Positions 25,656-33,045 of a DNA stretch of 64,000 nt are shown here, in pieces. The notes under the pieces were generated by a model, which saw only the letters and a list, made by a program, of their open reading frames with translations, was not told the origin of the DNA and did not search any database. Location of the stretch: NCBI RefSeq assembly GCF_009707125.1, contig NZ_WLVL01000039.1, positions 248,001 to 312,000 on the forward strand, in the 5' to 3' direction. A program made the translations under genes and the position numbers. Every line of letters begins with the position of its first letter. The first letter of the stretch is position 1. The stretch comes from Arsenicicoccus cauae (GTDB taxonomy: Bacteria; Actinomycetota; Actinomycetes; Actinomycetales; Dermatophilaceae).

Positions 25656-26647
25656 GACGCGGCCCTCGCGGCTCGCGCGACCTCACCCGCCTGGCGCTCG
25701 GTCACACCCTCGGCCGCAGAGGGCCAGCCCCCGACAAAGGTCAGGTCGCCACGCAGGCCCAGCAGCCGGGCCTGCACCTGGGCGCGTGCGAGGAGCCCCG
25801 GCGCGTGCGGCCCCACGACGAGGGCCGCGGTCGACCAGGCGTTGGCGAGGACGCAGCTGCGAGCGGCCACCGTGGCCGAGGACCAGTGCGGGACGACGGG
25901 CAGGGACGTCGCGGGGTCGAGGATGTGCTGCAGCTCGCGGCCCTCGACCCGCCAGCGGCGCTTGCGCGTGCTGGAGGTGGCGAGGGCCCAGCCGGAGGGC
26001 AGGGCGACCAGGGCCGCGGGATCGTCGGGGAGGTCCTGGACGGACACGGCCCACCCGCCGGTCGGGGCGGGGCCGGCCGTGGCGACGTCGCCGCCGAGGC
26101 TGACCAGGGCACCGGTGCCGAGCTGGTCGGCCACGACCCGCGCGCAGCGGTCCGCCGCCCACGCCTTGGCGGTGGCGCCGAGGTCGAGCGTGACGTCGGC
26201 GGGCACCGTGAGGGTGCCGGCCGCGCGGTCGATGCCGATCCGCCGCCAGCCGGGAGCCGGCCGCTCGACGAGGCGGAGCGTGCCGCGCGCGAGGGGCACG
26301 ACCCGGCCCGCCCCCTCCAGGTCCTGCCCGTAGCCGAGCCGGTCCAGCGCGGTCCCGACCGTCGGGTCGCAGGCGCCGTCCGTCACCACGGCGGCGGCCA
26401 CGGCGGCCTCGGCGAGGGCGAGCAGGGTGGGGCTCACGCGGACCGGCCGCCCGCCGGCCCGGGCCAGCCGCGACACCTCGGAGTCGCGCCGGAACCTGCT
26501 GGCCGCCAGCTCGACCGCCTGCAGCTCATGGTCCACGAGCCGCTTGGCCGCGGGCAGGGCGCGCTCCTCGGAGGTGACGAGGCGCATCGTGGTGGACCAC
26601 AGGGCCCACTCGAGGGCGGGTCCGCGGGGAGCGGAGATCATCTGCAT
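25652..26647 (-). CDS. apbE: FAD:protein FMN transferase
   Basis: Attaches FMN covalently to Thr/Ser of extracytoplasmic electron-transfer proteins. 331 residues. Motifs: TLDLGATAKAWAADR (family DLGG-x-AKG), VSLGGDVATAG and HILDPATSLPV. No signal peptide or lipobox is visible (MQMISAPRGPALEW), unlike many ApbE proteins, so it may act inside the cell. The operon lacks an obvious FMN-binding-domain acceptor protein. Start ATG 26647 follows GAAAGG. Confidence 0.9.
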   Translation of the reverse strand: MQMISAPRGPALEWALWSTTMRLVTSEERALPAAKRLVDHELQAVELAASRFRRDSEVSRLARAGGRPVRVSPTLLALAEAAVAAAVVTDGACDPTVGTALDRLGYGQDLEGAGRVVPLARGTLRLVERPAPGWRRIGIDRAAGTLTVPADVTLDLGATAKAWAADRCARVVADQLGTGALVSLGGDVATAGPAPTGGWAVSVQDLPDDPAALVALPSGWALATSSTRKRRWRVEGRELQHILDPATSLPVVPHWSSATVAARSCVLANAWSTAALVVGPHAPGLLARAQVQARLLGLRGDLTFVGGWPSAAEGVTERQAGEVARAARAAS

Positions 26648-26682
26648 GGCAGGGCCTTTCGTGATGGAGGGGAGGTATGCCG

Positions 26683-26976
26683 TCAGCTGCCGGTGGAGTG
26701 CGCCGCCGGCGCGCCCTGGGCCGCCGTCAGGCCGTCGGTCTGGCTGGTGGTGCCCGTGCTGGAGGAGGTGGACGAGGTGGACGCATCGTCCGTGGCGCTG
26801 GACGAGGTGCTCGTCGTGGACGCGGCGCTCGCGCCGGCCACCCCGGCTGCACTCGCTGCGGTGTCGGGGATGGTCGTCAGGCCGATCGCGGCCGCCGCGA
26901 CCGCGGCCGTGAGGGCGGCCAGCGACGCGGTGGCCTGGCGGATGCGCCGCACCCCGGTGCGGCGGGCGGCGTTCAC
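26683..26976 (-). CDS. Small exported Ser/Thr-rich protein
   Basis: 97 residues from GTG 26976. Arg-rich start and one hydrophobic segment (SLAALTAAVAAAAIGLTTI), then a low-complexity Ser/Thr/Ala/Asp tail. GTG overlaps the stop of the preceding gene (GTGA). Low-complexity tails of this type are often wall-spanning or glycosylated. No known domain. Confidence 0.6.
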   Translation of the reverse strand: MNAARRTGVRRIRQATASLAALTAAVAAAAIGLTTIPDTAASAAGVAGASAASTTSTSSSATDDASTSSTSSSTGTTSQTDGLTAAQGAPAAHSTGS

Positions 26977-27215
26977 GACACCACCCGGCGGATGTCGTCG
27001 AGGCTCGAGACGCTCCCCGTGAAGCGGCGGGTGGTCCCTCCGCCAAACAGCGCCGTCTCCGGCACCTGCGTCGTGACCGTGACCTGACGGTCGACGGCAC
27101 GGTGGCCGGGCGTTGCTCCGGAGGCCTGGGCGGCGGCCGGCGCGGCGACGAGCATCATCGCCGCCACGGCCGGCGTGGCCACCAGCCTCGATCGACCCAG
27201 TGCGCTGAATCCCAT
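26973..27215 (-). CDS. Small secreted protein heading the ApbE/reductase operon
   Basis: 80 residues. A good signal peptide (MGFSALGRSRLVATPAVAAM ... AAAQA) precedes a mature part of about 45 residues (VTVTTQVPETALFGGGTTRR then FTGSVSSLDDIRRVVS). An AAGGAGC site precedes ATG 27215. First gene of a five-gene unit in which all neighbouring coding ends overlap or nearly touch. Not recognised; possibly an accessory to the electron-transfer proteins downstream. Confidence 0.65.
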   Translation of the reverse strand: MGFSALGRSRLVATPAVAAMMLVAAPAAAQASGATPGHRAVDRQVTVTTQVPETALFGGGTTRRFTGSVSSLDDIRRVVS

Positions 27216-27339
27216 CGCGTGCTCCTTGATCTCGTGCGTTCCTCGGTGTGATGCCCCCACTCCACCGCTGCGCCCTATGCCCGTCGTTGGTCGTCTCTGT
27301 GGCCTCCCTGTGAGGGCCGCGCGTGGGAGAGTGGCCCTC

Positions 27340-28158
27340 ATGCCGGACTGCCCGCGCGTCTTCGCCACCGACTTCGACGGGACCCTGCTGCGATCCGACG
27401 GCACGCTGTCGTCGCGCACCGCGTCCGCGATCGCCGCCGCTGAGGCGGCGGGCTGCACGGTGATCGTCGTGACGGCACGACCACCGCGGTGGATGAAGGC
27501 CTTTCGCGAGCAGGTGGGTGCGCACGGCGTGGTGCTGTGCAGCAACGGCGCCTTCGTCTACGACGCGCACGTCGACGCCGTCGTGGAGGAGCGGACCATC
27601 CCGGCGCCCGTCACCCTGGACGTGGTGTCACGCCTGCGAGGAGCCTTGCCGGGCATCGGCTTCGGCGTCGAGGGGCGCTCGGGTCTCGGCATCGAGCCGG
27701 CGCTGCGCGACCTGCGGGCGCCGGACGGGACGGTGGTCGACGACGCCCGCCGGGTGGCGGCCCTGGAGGACCTGCTCGAGGACGAGCTGCCGGGCAAGCT
27801 CATCGCCCGCCACCCCCGGCTCGGGCCCGAGGAGTTCGTCGCGCGGGCGAGCGAGCTGGTGGGTGGGGACGTCCACCTGGCCTACTCCGGCGCGCCGGGG
27901 CTGGCCGAGATGACTGCCCTCGGCGTGACCAAGGCCACTGCCCTGCAACGCTGGTGCGCCGAGCACGGCGTGGCCTCGGCCGAGGTCTGGACCTTTGGTG
28001 ACATGCCCAACGATGTGCCGATGCTCGGCTGGGCCGGGCGCAGCTTTGCCGTGGCCAACGCCCATGCCGCAGCGGTCGAGGCCGCCACGCATCGCTGCGC
28101 CGCCAACGACGAGGACGGCGTGGCCCGGATCATCGAGGCCGCCCTCTGGCGATCGTGA
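27340..28158 (+). CDS. HAD-superfamily phosphatase (Cof type, IIB)
   Basis: 272 residues, cytosolic. Motif I FATDFDGTLLRSDG with the nucleophile Asp, motif II VVTARPP, and motifs III/IV in GVTKATALQRW and FGDMPNDVPML. The inserted cap between motifs II and III is type C2B. Such enzymes hydrolyse sugar phosphates or nucleotides; the substrate cannot be told. ATG 27340 fits the family N-terminus. The stop codon lies within the palindrome at 28151. Confidence 0.9.
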   Translation: MPDCPRVFATDFDGTLLRSDGTLSSRTASAIAAAEAAGCTVIVVTARPPRWMKAFREQVGAHGVVLCSNGAFVYDAHVDAVVEERTIPAPVTLDVVSRLRGALPGIGFGVEGRSGLGIEPALRDLRAPDGTVVDDARRVAALEDLLEDELPGKLIARHPRLGPEEFVARASELVGGDVHLAYSGAPGLAEMTALGVTKATALQRWCAEHGVASAEVWTFGDMPNDVPMLGWAGRSFAVANAHAAAVEAATHRCAANDEDGVARIIEAALWRS

Positions 28159-28197
28159 GCGTCTCGTCCACCATCCGTGGACGAAACCCTCACGATC
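28151..28197. repeat. Nested palindrome overlapping the HAD stop codon
   Basis: Outer arms GATCGTGAG (28151-28159) and CTCACGATC (28189-28197), inner arms CGTCCAC (28165-28171) and GTGGACG (28177-28183). The TGA stop (28156-28158) is in the left outer arm. Same two-tier design as 5362-5418 and 19861-19932; probably also terminates both convergent genes. Confidence 0.75.
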
Positions 28198-28262
28198 CGG
28201 GGAGGGAAGCGCCGGCAGGGCAGGCAGGGCGGGGCAGGCAGGCAGTGCGGGGCAGGGGAAGG

Positions 28263-29120
28263 TCAGCCGGCGGCGGCACGCACCCACTCGGTGACGCGGT
28301 CCAGGACGGCCGACTCGATCCGCCACCGCTGCCAGTAGAGCGGGACCACCACGTCGTGGCCCGGCGCCACCTCGACCAGGTCACCCCGCTCCCCCAGGTC
28401 ACCCCGCTCCCCCAGCTGTGCGAGGGGCAGCGCGCCCCACCCCAGCCCGCACCGCACGGCCGCCGCGAAGTCCTCGGTCGAGGGCACGGTGTGCGCGAGT
28501 CCCGTGGAGGTCACACCGAGCTCGCGCAGCACCGCGTCCTGCAGGTCGTCCTTGTCGTTGAACCGCACCACGGGCAGGCGCGACAGGTCGTGCTCGTGCC
28601 GCTCCCACAGCCAGCGCGTCGCGACCGGGACGTACCTCATCGGCGGCAGCTGGGTCACCGAGCATCCCTGCACCGCAACGGGGTCGGCGGTCAACGCCGC
28701 GAGCACCCGTCCCGCCCGGAGCAGCTCGAGGCTGTGGTCCTGGTCCTCGACGTGCAGCTCGAGCCCGATGTCGCCGGCCTCGGCCGCCTCGACGAGCACG
28801 TCGCGCGCCCACGTGGCCAGCGAGTCGGCGTTGAGGGCGACGGCGATCGTGGTCGCCGCCGACTGGGCGGTGAGCGCGGCCCGTGCCTCGGCCTCGAGGA
28901 GCGCCAGCTGCCGCGCCATACGGACCAGGACCTCGCCCGTCGAGGTGGGGCGGCAGGGCCGGGTGCGCTGCACGACCACCTGGCCGACGCGGCGCTCGAG
29001 CGCCTTGATCCGCTGGCTGACGGCCGAGGGTGTGACTCGCAGCTCGTCCGCCGCCGCCTCGAAGCTGCCCTCCTCGACCACGGCGAGCAGAGCGGCGAGC
29101 TGGTGGGAGTCGGCATACAT
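28263..29120 (-). CDS. lysG: LysR-type regulator of amino acid export (LysG/ArgP-like)
   Basis: 285 residues. N-terminal winged helix-turn-helix (SFEAAADELRVTPSAVSQRI, about 18-37) and a C-terminal periplasmic-binding-like effector domain. Divergently oriented to lysE with a 71-bp gap, the classic lysG-lysE arrangement in which the regulator activates the exporter when lysine, arginine or histidine builds up. A TAGCAT box lies six bases before ATG 29120, consistent with leaderless translation. Its 3' end contains a tandem 15-bp duplication (CAGGTCACCCCGCTC-type, about 28378-28412). Confidence 0.92.
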   Translation of the reverse strand: MYADSHQLAALLAVVEEGSFEAAADELRVTPSAVSQRIKALERRVGQVVVQRTRPCRPTSTGEVLVRMARQLALLEAEARAALTAQSAATTIAVALNADSLATWARDVLVEAAEAGDIGLELHVEDQDHSLELLRAGRVLAALTADPVAVQGCSVTQLPPMRYVPVATRWLWERHEHDLSRLPVVRFNDKDDLQDAVLRELGVTSTGLAHTVPSTEDFAAAVRCGLGWGALPLAQLGERGDLGERGDLVEVAPGHDVVVPLYWQRWRIESAVLDRVTEWVRAAAG

Positions 29121-29126
29121 GAAGCA

Positions 29127-29132
29127 ATGCTA
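29127..29132 (-). promoter_or_regulatory. -10 box of lysG (leaderless)
   Basis: TAGCAT on the minus strand, six bases before ATG 29120. Confidence 0.45.
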
Positions 29133-29153
29133 AGGAATCCCCAGCAACTGTCG

Positions 29154-29184
29154 TTGGACTGCACCGGCGGCCGCCGCCTAGCGT
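29154..29184 (+). promoter_or_regulatory. Promoter of lysE
   Basis: TTGGAC (29154-29159) and TAGCGT (29179-29184), spaced 19 bp, wider than optimal and so suited to activation by LysG. The -10 ends seven bases before ATG 29192. Confidence 0.45.
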
Positions 29185-29191
29185 CGTCGTC

Positions 29192-29803
29192 ATGTCCCCC
29201 CTGCACAGCGCGGCCATCGGCCTGCTCACCGGACTCGGCCTCATCGTGGCGATCGGCGCCCAGAACGCCTTCGTGCTGCGGCAGGGCCTGCTGCGCCGGC
29301 ACGTCGGCGTCATCGTCGCGATCTGCGCGCTGTCCGACGCGGTGCTGATCCTCGCGGGCGTCGCCGGCGTGGGCGCCCTCATCACCTCTCACCCGACCGT
29401 GGTGACGCTGGCGCGGTGGGGCGGCGCGATCTTCCTCGTGCAGTTCGGGATCCGCACGGCCCTGGCGGCGCGGCACCCGGGCACCCTCACGGCGCAGGAG
29501 CGCGGCGTGAGCGGCCTGCGGGCCGCGGTGGTGACCACGCTCGCCTTCACCTGGCTCAACCCGCACGTCTACCTCGACACGGTCGTGATGCTCGGCTCGC
29601 TGTCGGCGACGCACGGGAGGGACGGCCGGTGGTGGTTCGGGCTCGGGGCGGCGGCCGGCTCGCTGCTGTGGTTCACCGCCCTCGGGTATGGCGCCCGCTG
29701 GTTGCGGCCGCTGTTTGCCCGGCCCCGGGCGTGGCAGCTGCTCGACCTGGTGATCGCGGTCGTGATGATCGCGCTCGGCGTGAGCCTCGTCGTCGGCGCC
29801 TGA
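29192..29803 (+). CDS. lysE: LysE/ArgO-family amino acid exporter
   Basis: 203 residues, six predicted helices. The first segment has the LysE family motif GLGLIVAIGAQNAFVLRQGL, and helix 4-5 has FTWLNPHVYLDTVVMLGS. It exports basic amino acids, relieving excess from peptide breakdown. Controlled by the divergent lysG. Confidence 0.95.
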   Translation: MSPLHSAAIGLLTGLGLIVAIGAQNAFVLRQGLLRRHVGVIVAICALSDAVLILAGVAGVGALITSHPTVVTLARWGGAIFLVQFGIRTALAARHPGTLTAQERGVSGLRAAVVTTLAFTWLNPHVYLDTVVMLGSLSATHGRDGRWWFGLGAAAGSLLWFTALGYGARWLRPLFARPRAWQLLDLVIAVVMIALGVSLVVGA

Positions 29804-29850
29804 CCCGATCCCCCAGCCCAGACCAGACCAGACCGGCGCTGACCGTCGGG

Positions 29851-30474
29851 TCAGCGCAGCAGCCCCTGCTCCCGGGCCACGGCCACGGCCGCCGTCCGCG
29901 AGTCCACCCCCAGCTTGTCGAAGACGTGGACGAGGTGGGTCTTGATGGTGGCTTCGCTGATCAGCAGCTCGCGCGCGATATCCCGGTTGCTGTGGCCGTC
30001 GGCGACCCGCGCGAGCACCTGCGCCTCGCGGTCGGACAGGGCCGGTCGGGGGTGGCGCAGATGCCCCACGAGCACCTCGGCGGCGCGCGGCGCCAGCACC
30101 GTCTCCCCCCGGGCGGCGCGCTCGACGGCGGCCACGAGCGTGGCCGCCGGCGTGTCCTTGAGCAGGTAGCCCGCGGCCCCCGCCTCGACGGCGCGCACGA
30201 TGTCGGCGTCGGTGTCATAGGTCGTGAGGATCAGCACGCGGGGCCCGTCGGGGTCCTCGCGCAGGGCGCGGGTGGCGGCGACCCCGTCGAGGCCGTCGCC
30301 GAGCTGCAGGTCCATGAGGACGACGTCGGGGCGGCGGGCCCGCGCCACGACCAGCGCCTCCTCGCCCGAGGCGGCCTCCCCGACCACGTCCACCCGCGCG
30401 TCGACCGCGAGCAGGGCGCGCAGCCCGGCCCGCACGACCGGGTGGTCGTCGACGACGAGGACACGCACGGTCAT
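29851..30474 (-). CDS. NarL/FixJ-type response regulator
   Basis: 207 residues. Receiver domain with acidic pocket VLVVDDH, phospho-acceptor Asp in DVVLMDLQLGD and the conserved Lys in YLLKDTP. LuxR-type DNA-binding domain from about residue 145 (LSDREAQVLARVADGHSNRD ... TIKTHLVHVFDKLGV). Start overlaps the kinase stop (ATGA). The MMPL exporter gene, upstream before IS insertion, is a likely target. Confidence 0.93.
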   Translation of the reverse strand: MTVRVLVVDDHPVVRAGLRALLAVDARVDVVGEAASGEEALVVARARRPDVVLMDLQLGDGLDGVAATRALREDPDGPRVLILTTYDTDADIVRAVEAGAAGYLLKDTPAATLVAAVERAARGETVLAPRAAEVLVGHLRHPRPALSDREAQVLARVADGHSNRDIARELLISEATIKTHLVHVFDKLGVDSRTAAVAVAREQGLLR

Positions 30475-31733
30475 CGCAGCTCCTGCGGATGGGGGGTCGC
30501 GAGGGGGACGGTAGCGGCGATCGCGGTGCCGTCGCCAGGCGCGGACTCCACGTCGAGCCGCCCACCCAGCTCGGTGAGGCGCGACCGCATGGCCCGCAGG
30601 CCGAATCCCGTGCCCCCGAGCGGCGCCGACATCAGCCGCGACTCGGTGAAGCCCCTCCCGTCGTCGACGACGTCCAGCGAGACGGAGGTATCGGCATACG
30701 AGATGGTGACGACGACCCGGGAGGCCCCCGAGTGGAGGCGCACGTTGGCGAGCGCGGACTGCGCCACGCGCAGGAGCGCGACCTCGACCGTGGTCGGGAT
30801 CGTGCACACGTCCCCGTCGACGTGCAGGACGGTGCGTATGCCGGACTGCGCGCCCAGCCGCTCGAGGAGCCGCCCGATCGCGGCGGGCAACGGCGCCTGC
30901 TCGAGCGCGGAGGGGGTGAGGGCGGCCACGACGCGGCGGGCTTCGTCGAGGTTGTCGACGGCGGTGGCCTCGATCTGACCGAGCAGGGCCTCGCGCGAGG
31001 CGGGGTCGGCAGCGGCGGCGCGGGACAGCAGCACGATCGAGCTGAGGCCCTGCGCGAGCGTGTCGTGGATGTCGCGGGCGATGCGGGTGCGCTCGGCGGC
31101 GACCCCGGCCTCGCGCTGGGTGGCGGCGAGCTCGTCGTGCACGGCCACGAGGTCGTCCTGGGCGGCGACGAGCTGCTCGACGAGGCGCCGCCGGTCCTCG
31201 CTCTCGCGCAGCACCCGCAGGTAGGCCGCGCCCGTCCCGATCGCCACCAGCGCCCCGAGCATGGGCCCGAGCACCATGCCGGCGCGCAGGGACTCGGGAC
31301 CGGCGCCGCGCAGCTGCGCGACGACCACCACCGCGGTCATCGCGGCGGCGAGCGGGTGGGCGACCGACGGCGGCAGCACCAGCACCCCGATCAGGATGAA
31401 CGGGAAGGCGAGCCACGAGAACTCGGGCGACACCAGCAGCACCACCAACGCCCAGGACGTCACGAGGACGCCCATCCACGCCGTCGCCAGCCCCCTGCTC
31501 GGATCGGCCCTGCCGCGGACCGGTGCCGGACCGCGCGGGGAGGCGGTTCCCCGCGCGAGGCCGGCGCCGACGGCATACCAGCCGATCAGGGCCACCGAGG
31601 CGAGGGCGACGAGCGCCGGCGAGGTGCCGAGGACCATCCCGCGCACCGCGGCGACGACCAGGAGCACCCCCACCAGACCGTGCAGCGCCCCCTGCAGGCG
31701 CCGCGCGGTCGACGGACGGGTGTCCGGGATCAT
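30471..31733 (-). CDS. Sensor histidine kinase (HisKA_3 type)
   Basis: 420 residues. Five to six N-terminal transmembrane helices (about 12-160), a coiled-coil, the dimerisation and phospho-acceptor box ERTRIARDIHDTLAQGLSS, then the ATPase domain with N-box around ANVRLHSGAS and G-box DVVDDGRGF. No extracellular sensor domain, so it probably senses membrane state. The AGGAGA site before ATG 31733 is right at the border of the IS110 insertion; the native promoter may have been displaced. Confidence 0.93.
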   Translation of the reverse strand: MIPDTRPSTARRLQGALHGLVGVLLVVAAVRGMVLGTSPALVALASVALIGWYAVGAGLARGTASPRGPAPVRGRADPSRGLATAWMGVLVTSWALVVLLVSPEFSWLAFPFILIGVLVLPPSVAHPLAAAMTAVVVVAQLRGAGPESLRAGMVLGPMLGALVAIGTGAAYLRVLRESEDRRRLVEQLVAAQDDLVAVHDELAATQREAGVAAERTRIARDIHDTLAQGLSSIVLLSRAAAADPASREALLGQIEATAVDNLDEARRVVAALTPSALEQAPLPAAIGRLLERLGAQSGIRTVLHVDGDVCTIPTTVEVALLRVAQSALANVRLHSGASRVVVTISYADTSVSLDVVDDGRGFTESRLMSAPLGGTGFGLRAMRSRLTELGGRLDVESAPGDGTAIAATVPLATPHPQELR

Positions 31734-31747
31734 GCGTTTCTCCTATG

Positions 31748-32815
31748 TCAAGCGGCGGTCGCGATGGGGGTCGCGTCCGCGTGCTGGACGTGGTGGGTGG
31801 TGTTCTTGAGGGTGGTGAAAACGGTGCGGATGAGGTGGCGTTTGAGGCAGCGCAGGGCTTCGCGGTTGGACATGCCTTCGCCCTTTTTCTTCTCATAGAA
31901 CTTCCGCCCGAGGGAGTCCTTGAGTCGGATCTGGGTGACCGCGATCCTGTGGATCGCGCAGTTGATCTGCCGGTTCCCGCTGCGAGTCATCCGCACGCGA
32001 CCTTCAGTTCGCCCGGACCACACAGGGATCGGCGCGATCCCGGCGTGACGGGCCAACTGCGCGTCCGTGGCGAAGCGGTCGATCCCACCGATCTCCCCGA
32101 CGAGCTTGGCCGCGGTCAACACGGCACACCCCGGCAGGGCCAGCAGCGCCGGGGCACGGTGGGCCACCAGCCCAGCCAGGCGCTTCTCGAACTCGGTGAT
32201 CCGCGTCGTCAACGCGCAGATGTCATCGAGCTCGTCCAGCGCCAATTCGACCACCACGCTGGTGGGCTGGGCCGACAGCCAGGCGCGCAGCGCCTGCTGA
32301 TGCTTGGCCCGGTCCAAGGATCCGGCGGCGATCTCATGCTCGGGGTCGAGCTCGTGGACGCGCCACAACAGGCTGTTGATCGTCGCGGTGCGCTGCTTGA
32401 CCAGCGTGTCTCGTCGGTCGGTGAGCAGCTTCAACTCCCTCGAGGCCTGGTCGTGAGTGGCGCGGGGAAGGTCTGGTTCGGACAACGCGGCCCGGGCCAC
32501 GGCCAGCGCGTCGATCGGGTCGGACTTGCCCCGGGTGCGGGCGCTGTTGCGGGTCTGGGCCATCATCTTCGGCGGCACCCGCACCACGACCTGCCCCGCG
32601 GCGAGCAAGTCCATCTCCAGGCGTGCGGAGAGGTGTCGGCAGTCCTCGATCGCCCACTCCAGAGCGTCACCGAACTCCCGGCGAGCCCAGCGCAGCGCCT
32701 CGTGATGACCCGTCGTGGTCGCGGGCACGGTCTTGGTCCCGACCTTGCGGGCCCGCTCATCAATCGCGACGAAAGTGTGTGTCTTCTTGTGAACATCGGC
32801 GCCAACGACAACCAT
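31748..32815 (-). CDS. IS110-family transposase
   Basis: 355 residues. N-terminal DEDD RuvC-like domain (MVVVGADVHKKTHTFVAIDE; WAIEDCRHLSARL; GKSDPIDALAVARAAL) and C-terminal Transposase_20 domain with the helix-hairpin motif (LLALPGCAVLTAAKLVGEIG ... HAGIAPIPVWSG) and the catalytic-serine segment (GNRQINCAIHRIAVTQ). Full length for the family with no stop or shift, so possibly active. Start ATG 32815, shortly after a GGAGG-like site. Confidence 0.95.
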   Translation of the reverse strand: MVVVGADVHKKTHTFVAIDERARKVGTKTVPATTTGHHEALRWARREFGDALEWAIEDCRHLSARLEMDLLAAGQVVVRVPPKMMAQTRNSARTRGKSDPIDALAVARAALSEPDLPRATHDQASRELKLLTDRRDTLVKQRTATINSLLWRVHELDPEHEIAAGSLDRAKHQQALRAWLSAQPTSVVVELALDELDDICALTTRITEFEKRLAGLVAHRAPALLALPGCAVLTAAKLVGEIGGIDRFATDAQLARHAGIAPIPVWSGRTEGRVRMTRSGNRQINCAIHRIAVTQIRLKDSLGRKFYEKKKGEGMSNREALRCLKRHLIRTVFTTLKNTTHHVQHADATPIATAA

Positions 32816-33045
32816 GAGGGTTGCCTCCTTCCACCTGATCAGTGCAGGGACGGTTGGGCCGGCCGGCGGACACATCTCAGTCGGGGCGATGCCACGCTCC
32901 TATCAAGTCACGCCGGTCGGTCCGTCACACCAGCCGCCGACAAAACGCATGCACGCCACGAAGGCACGGAGGCTACGAGTCAGACGACTGGTGATCAGGA
33001 CCCAACCACCGCGAAGCGGCACTGTCACCCTGACACTGAGTCGAG
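32816..33045 (-). ncRNA. Candidate bridge-RNA region of the IS110 element
   Basis: Noncoding leading end of the element. In the IS110 group this stretch yields a structured RNA with a target-binding and a donor-binding loop. I infer its presence from position and family only; I did not fold it. The last codons of the MMPL gene overlap its outer part. Confidence 0.35.

Larger units (their letters stand above)
31737..33045 (-). mobile_element. IS110-family insertion sequence
   Basis: One transposase gene, about 10 bp of noncoding DNA after its stop and about 230 bp before its start. This long leading noncoding stretch is typical of IS110-group elements, in which it encodes the bridge RNA that pairs with target and donor DNA. 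Ends are estimates: the left end lies between the kinase start (31733) and the transposase stop; the right end lies where the MMPL frame turns into unrelated sequence (about 32973-33045). No clear terminal inverted repeats, as expected for this family. Confidence 0.8.

Noticed and set aside
28378-28412. Tandem duplication in lysG as a mutation that breaks it
   Set aside because: The 15-bp duplication keeps the frame and lies in a loop of the effector domain; the protein length remains normal.
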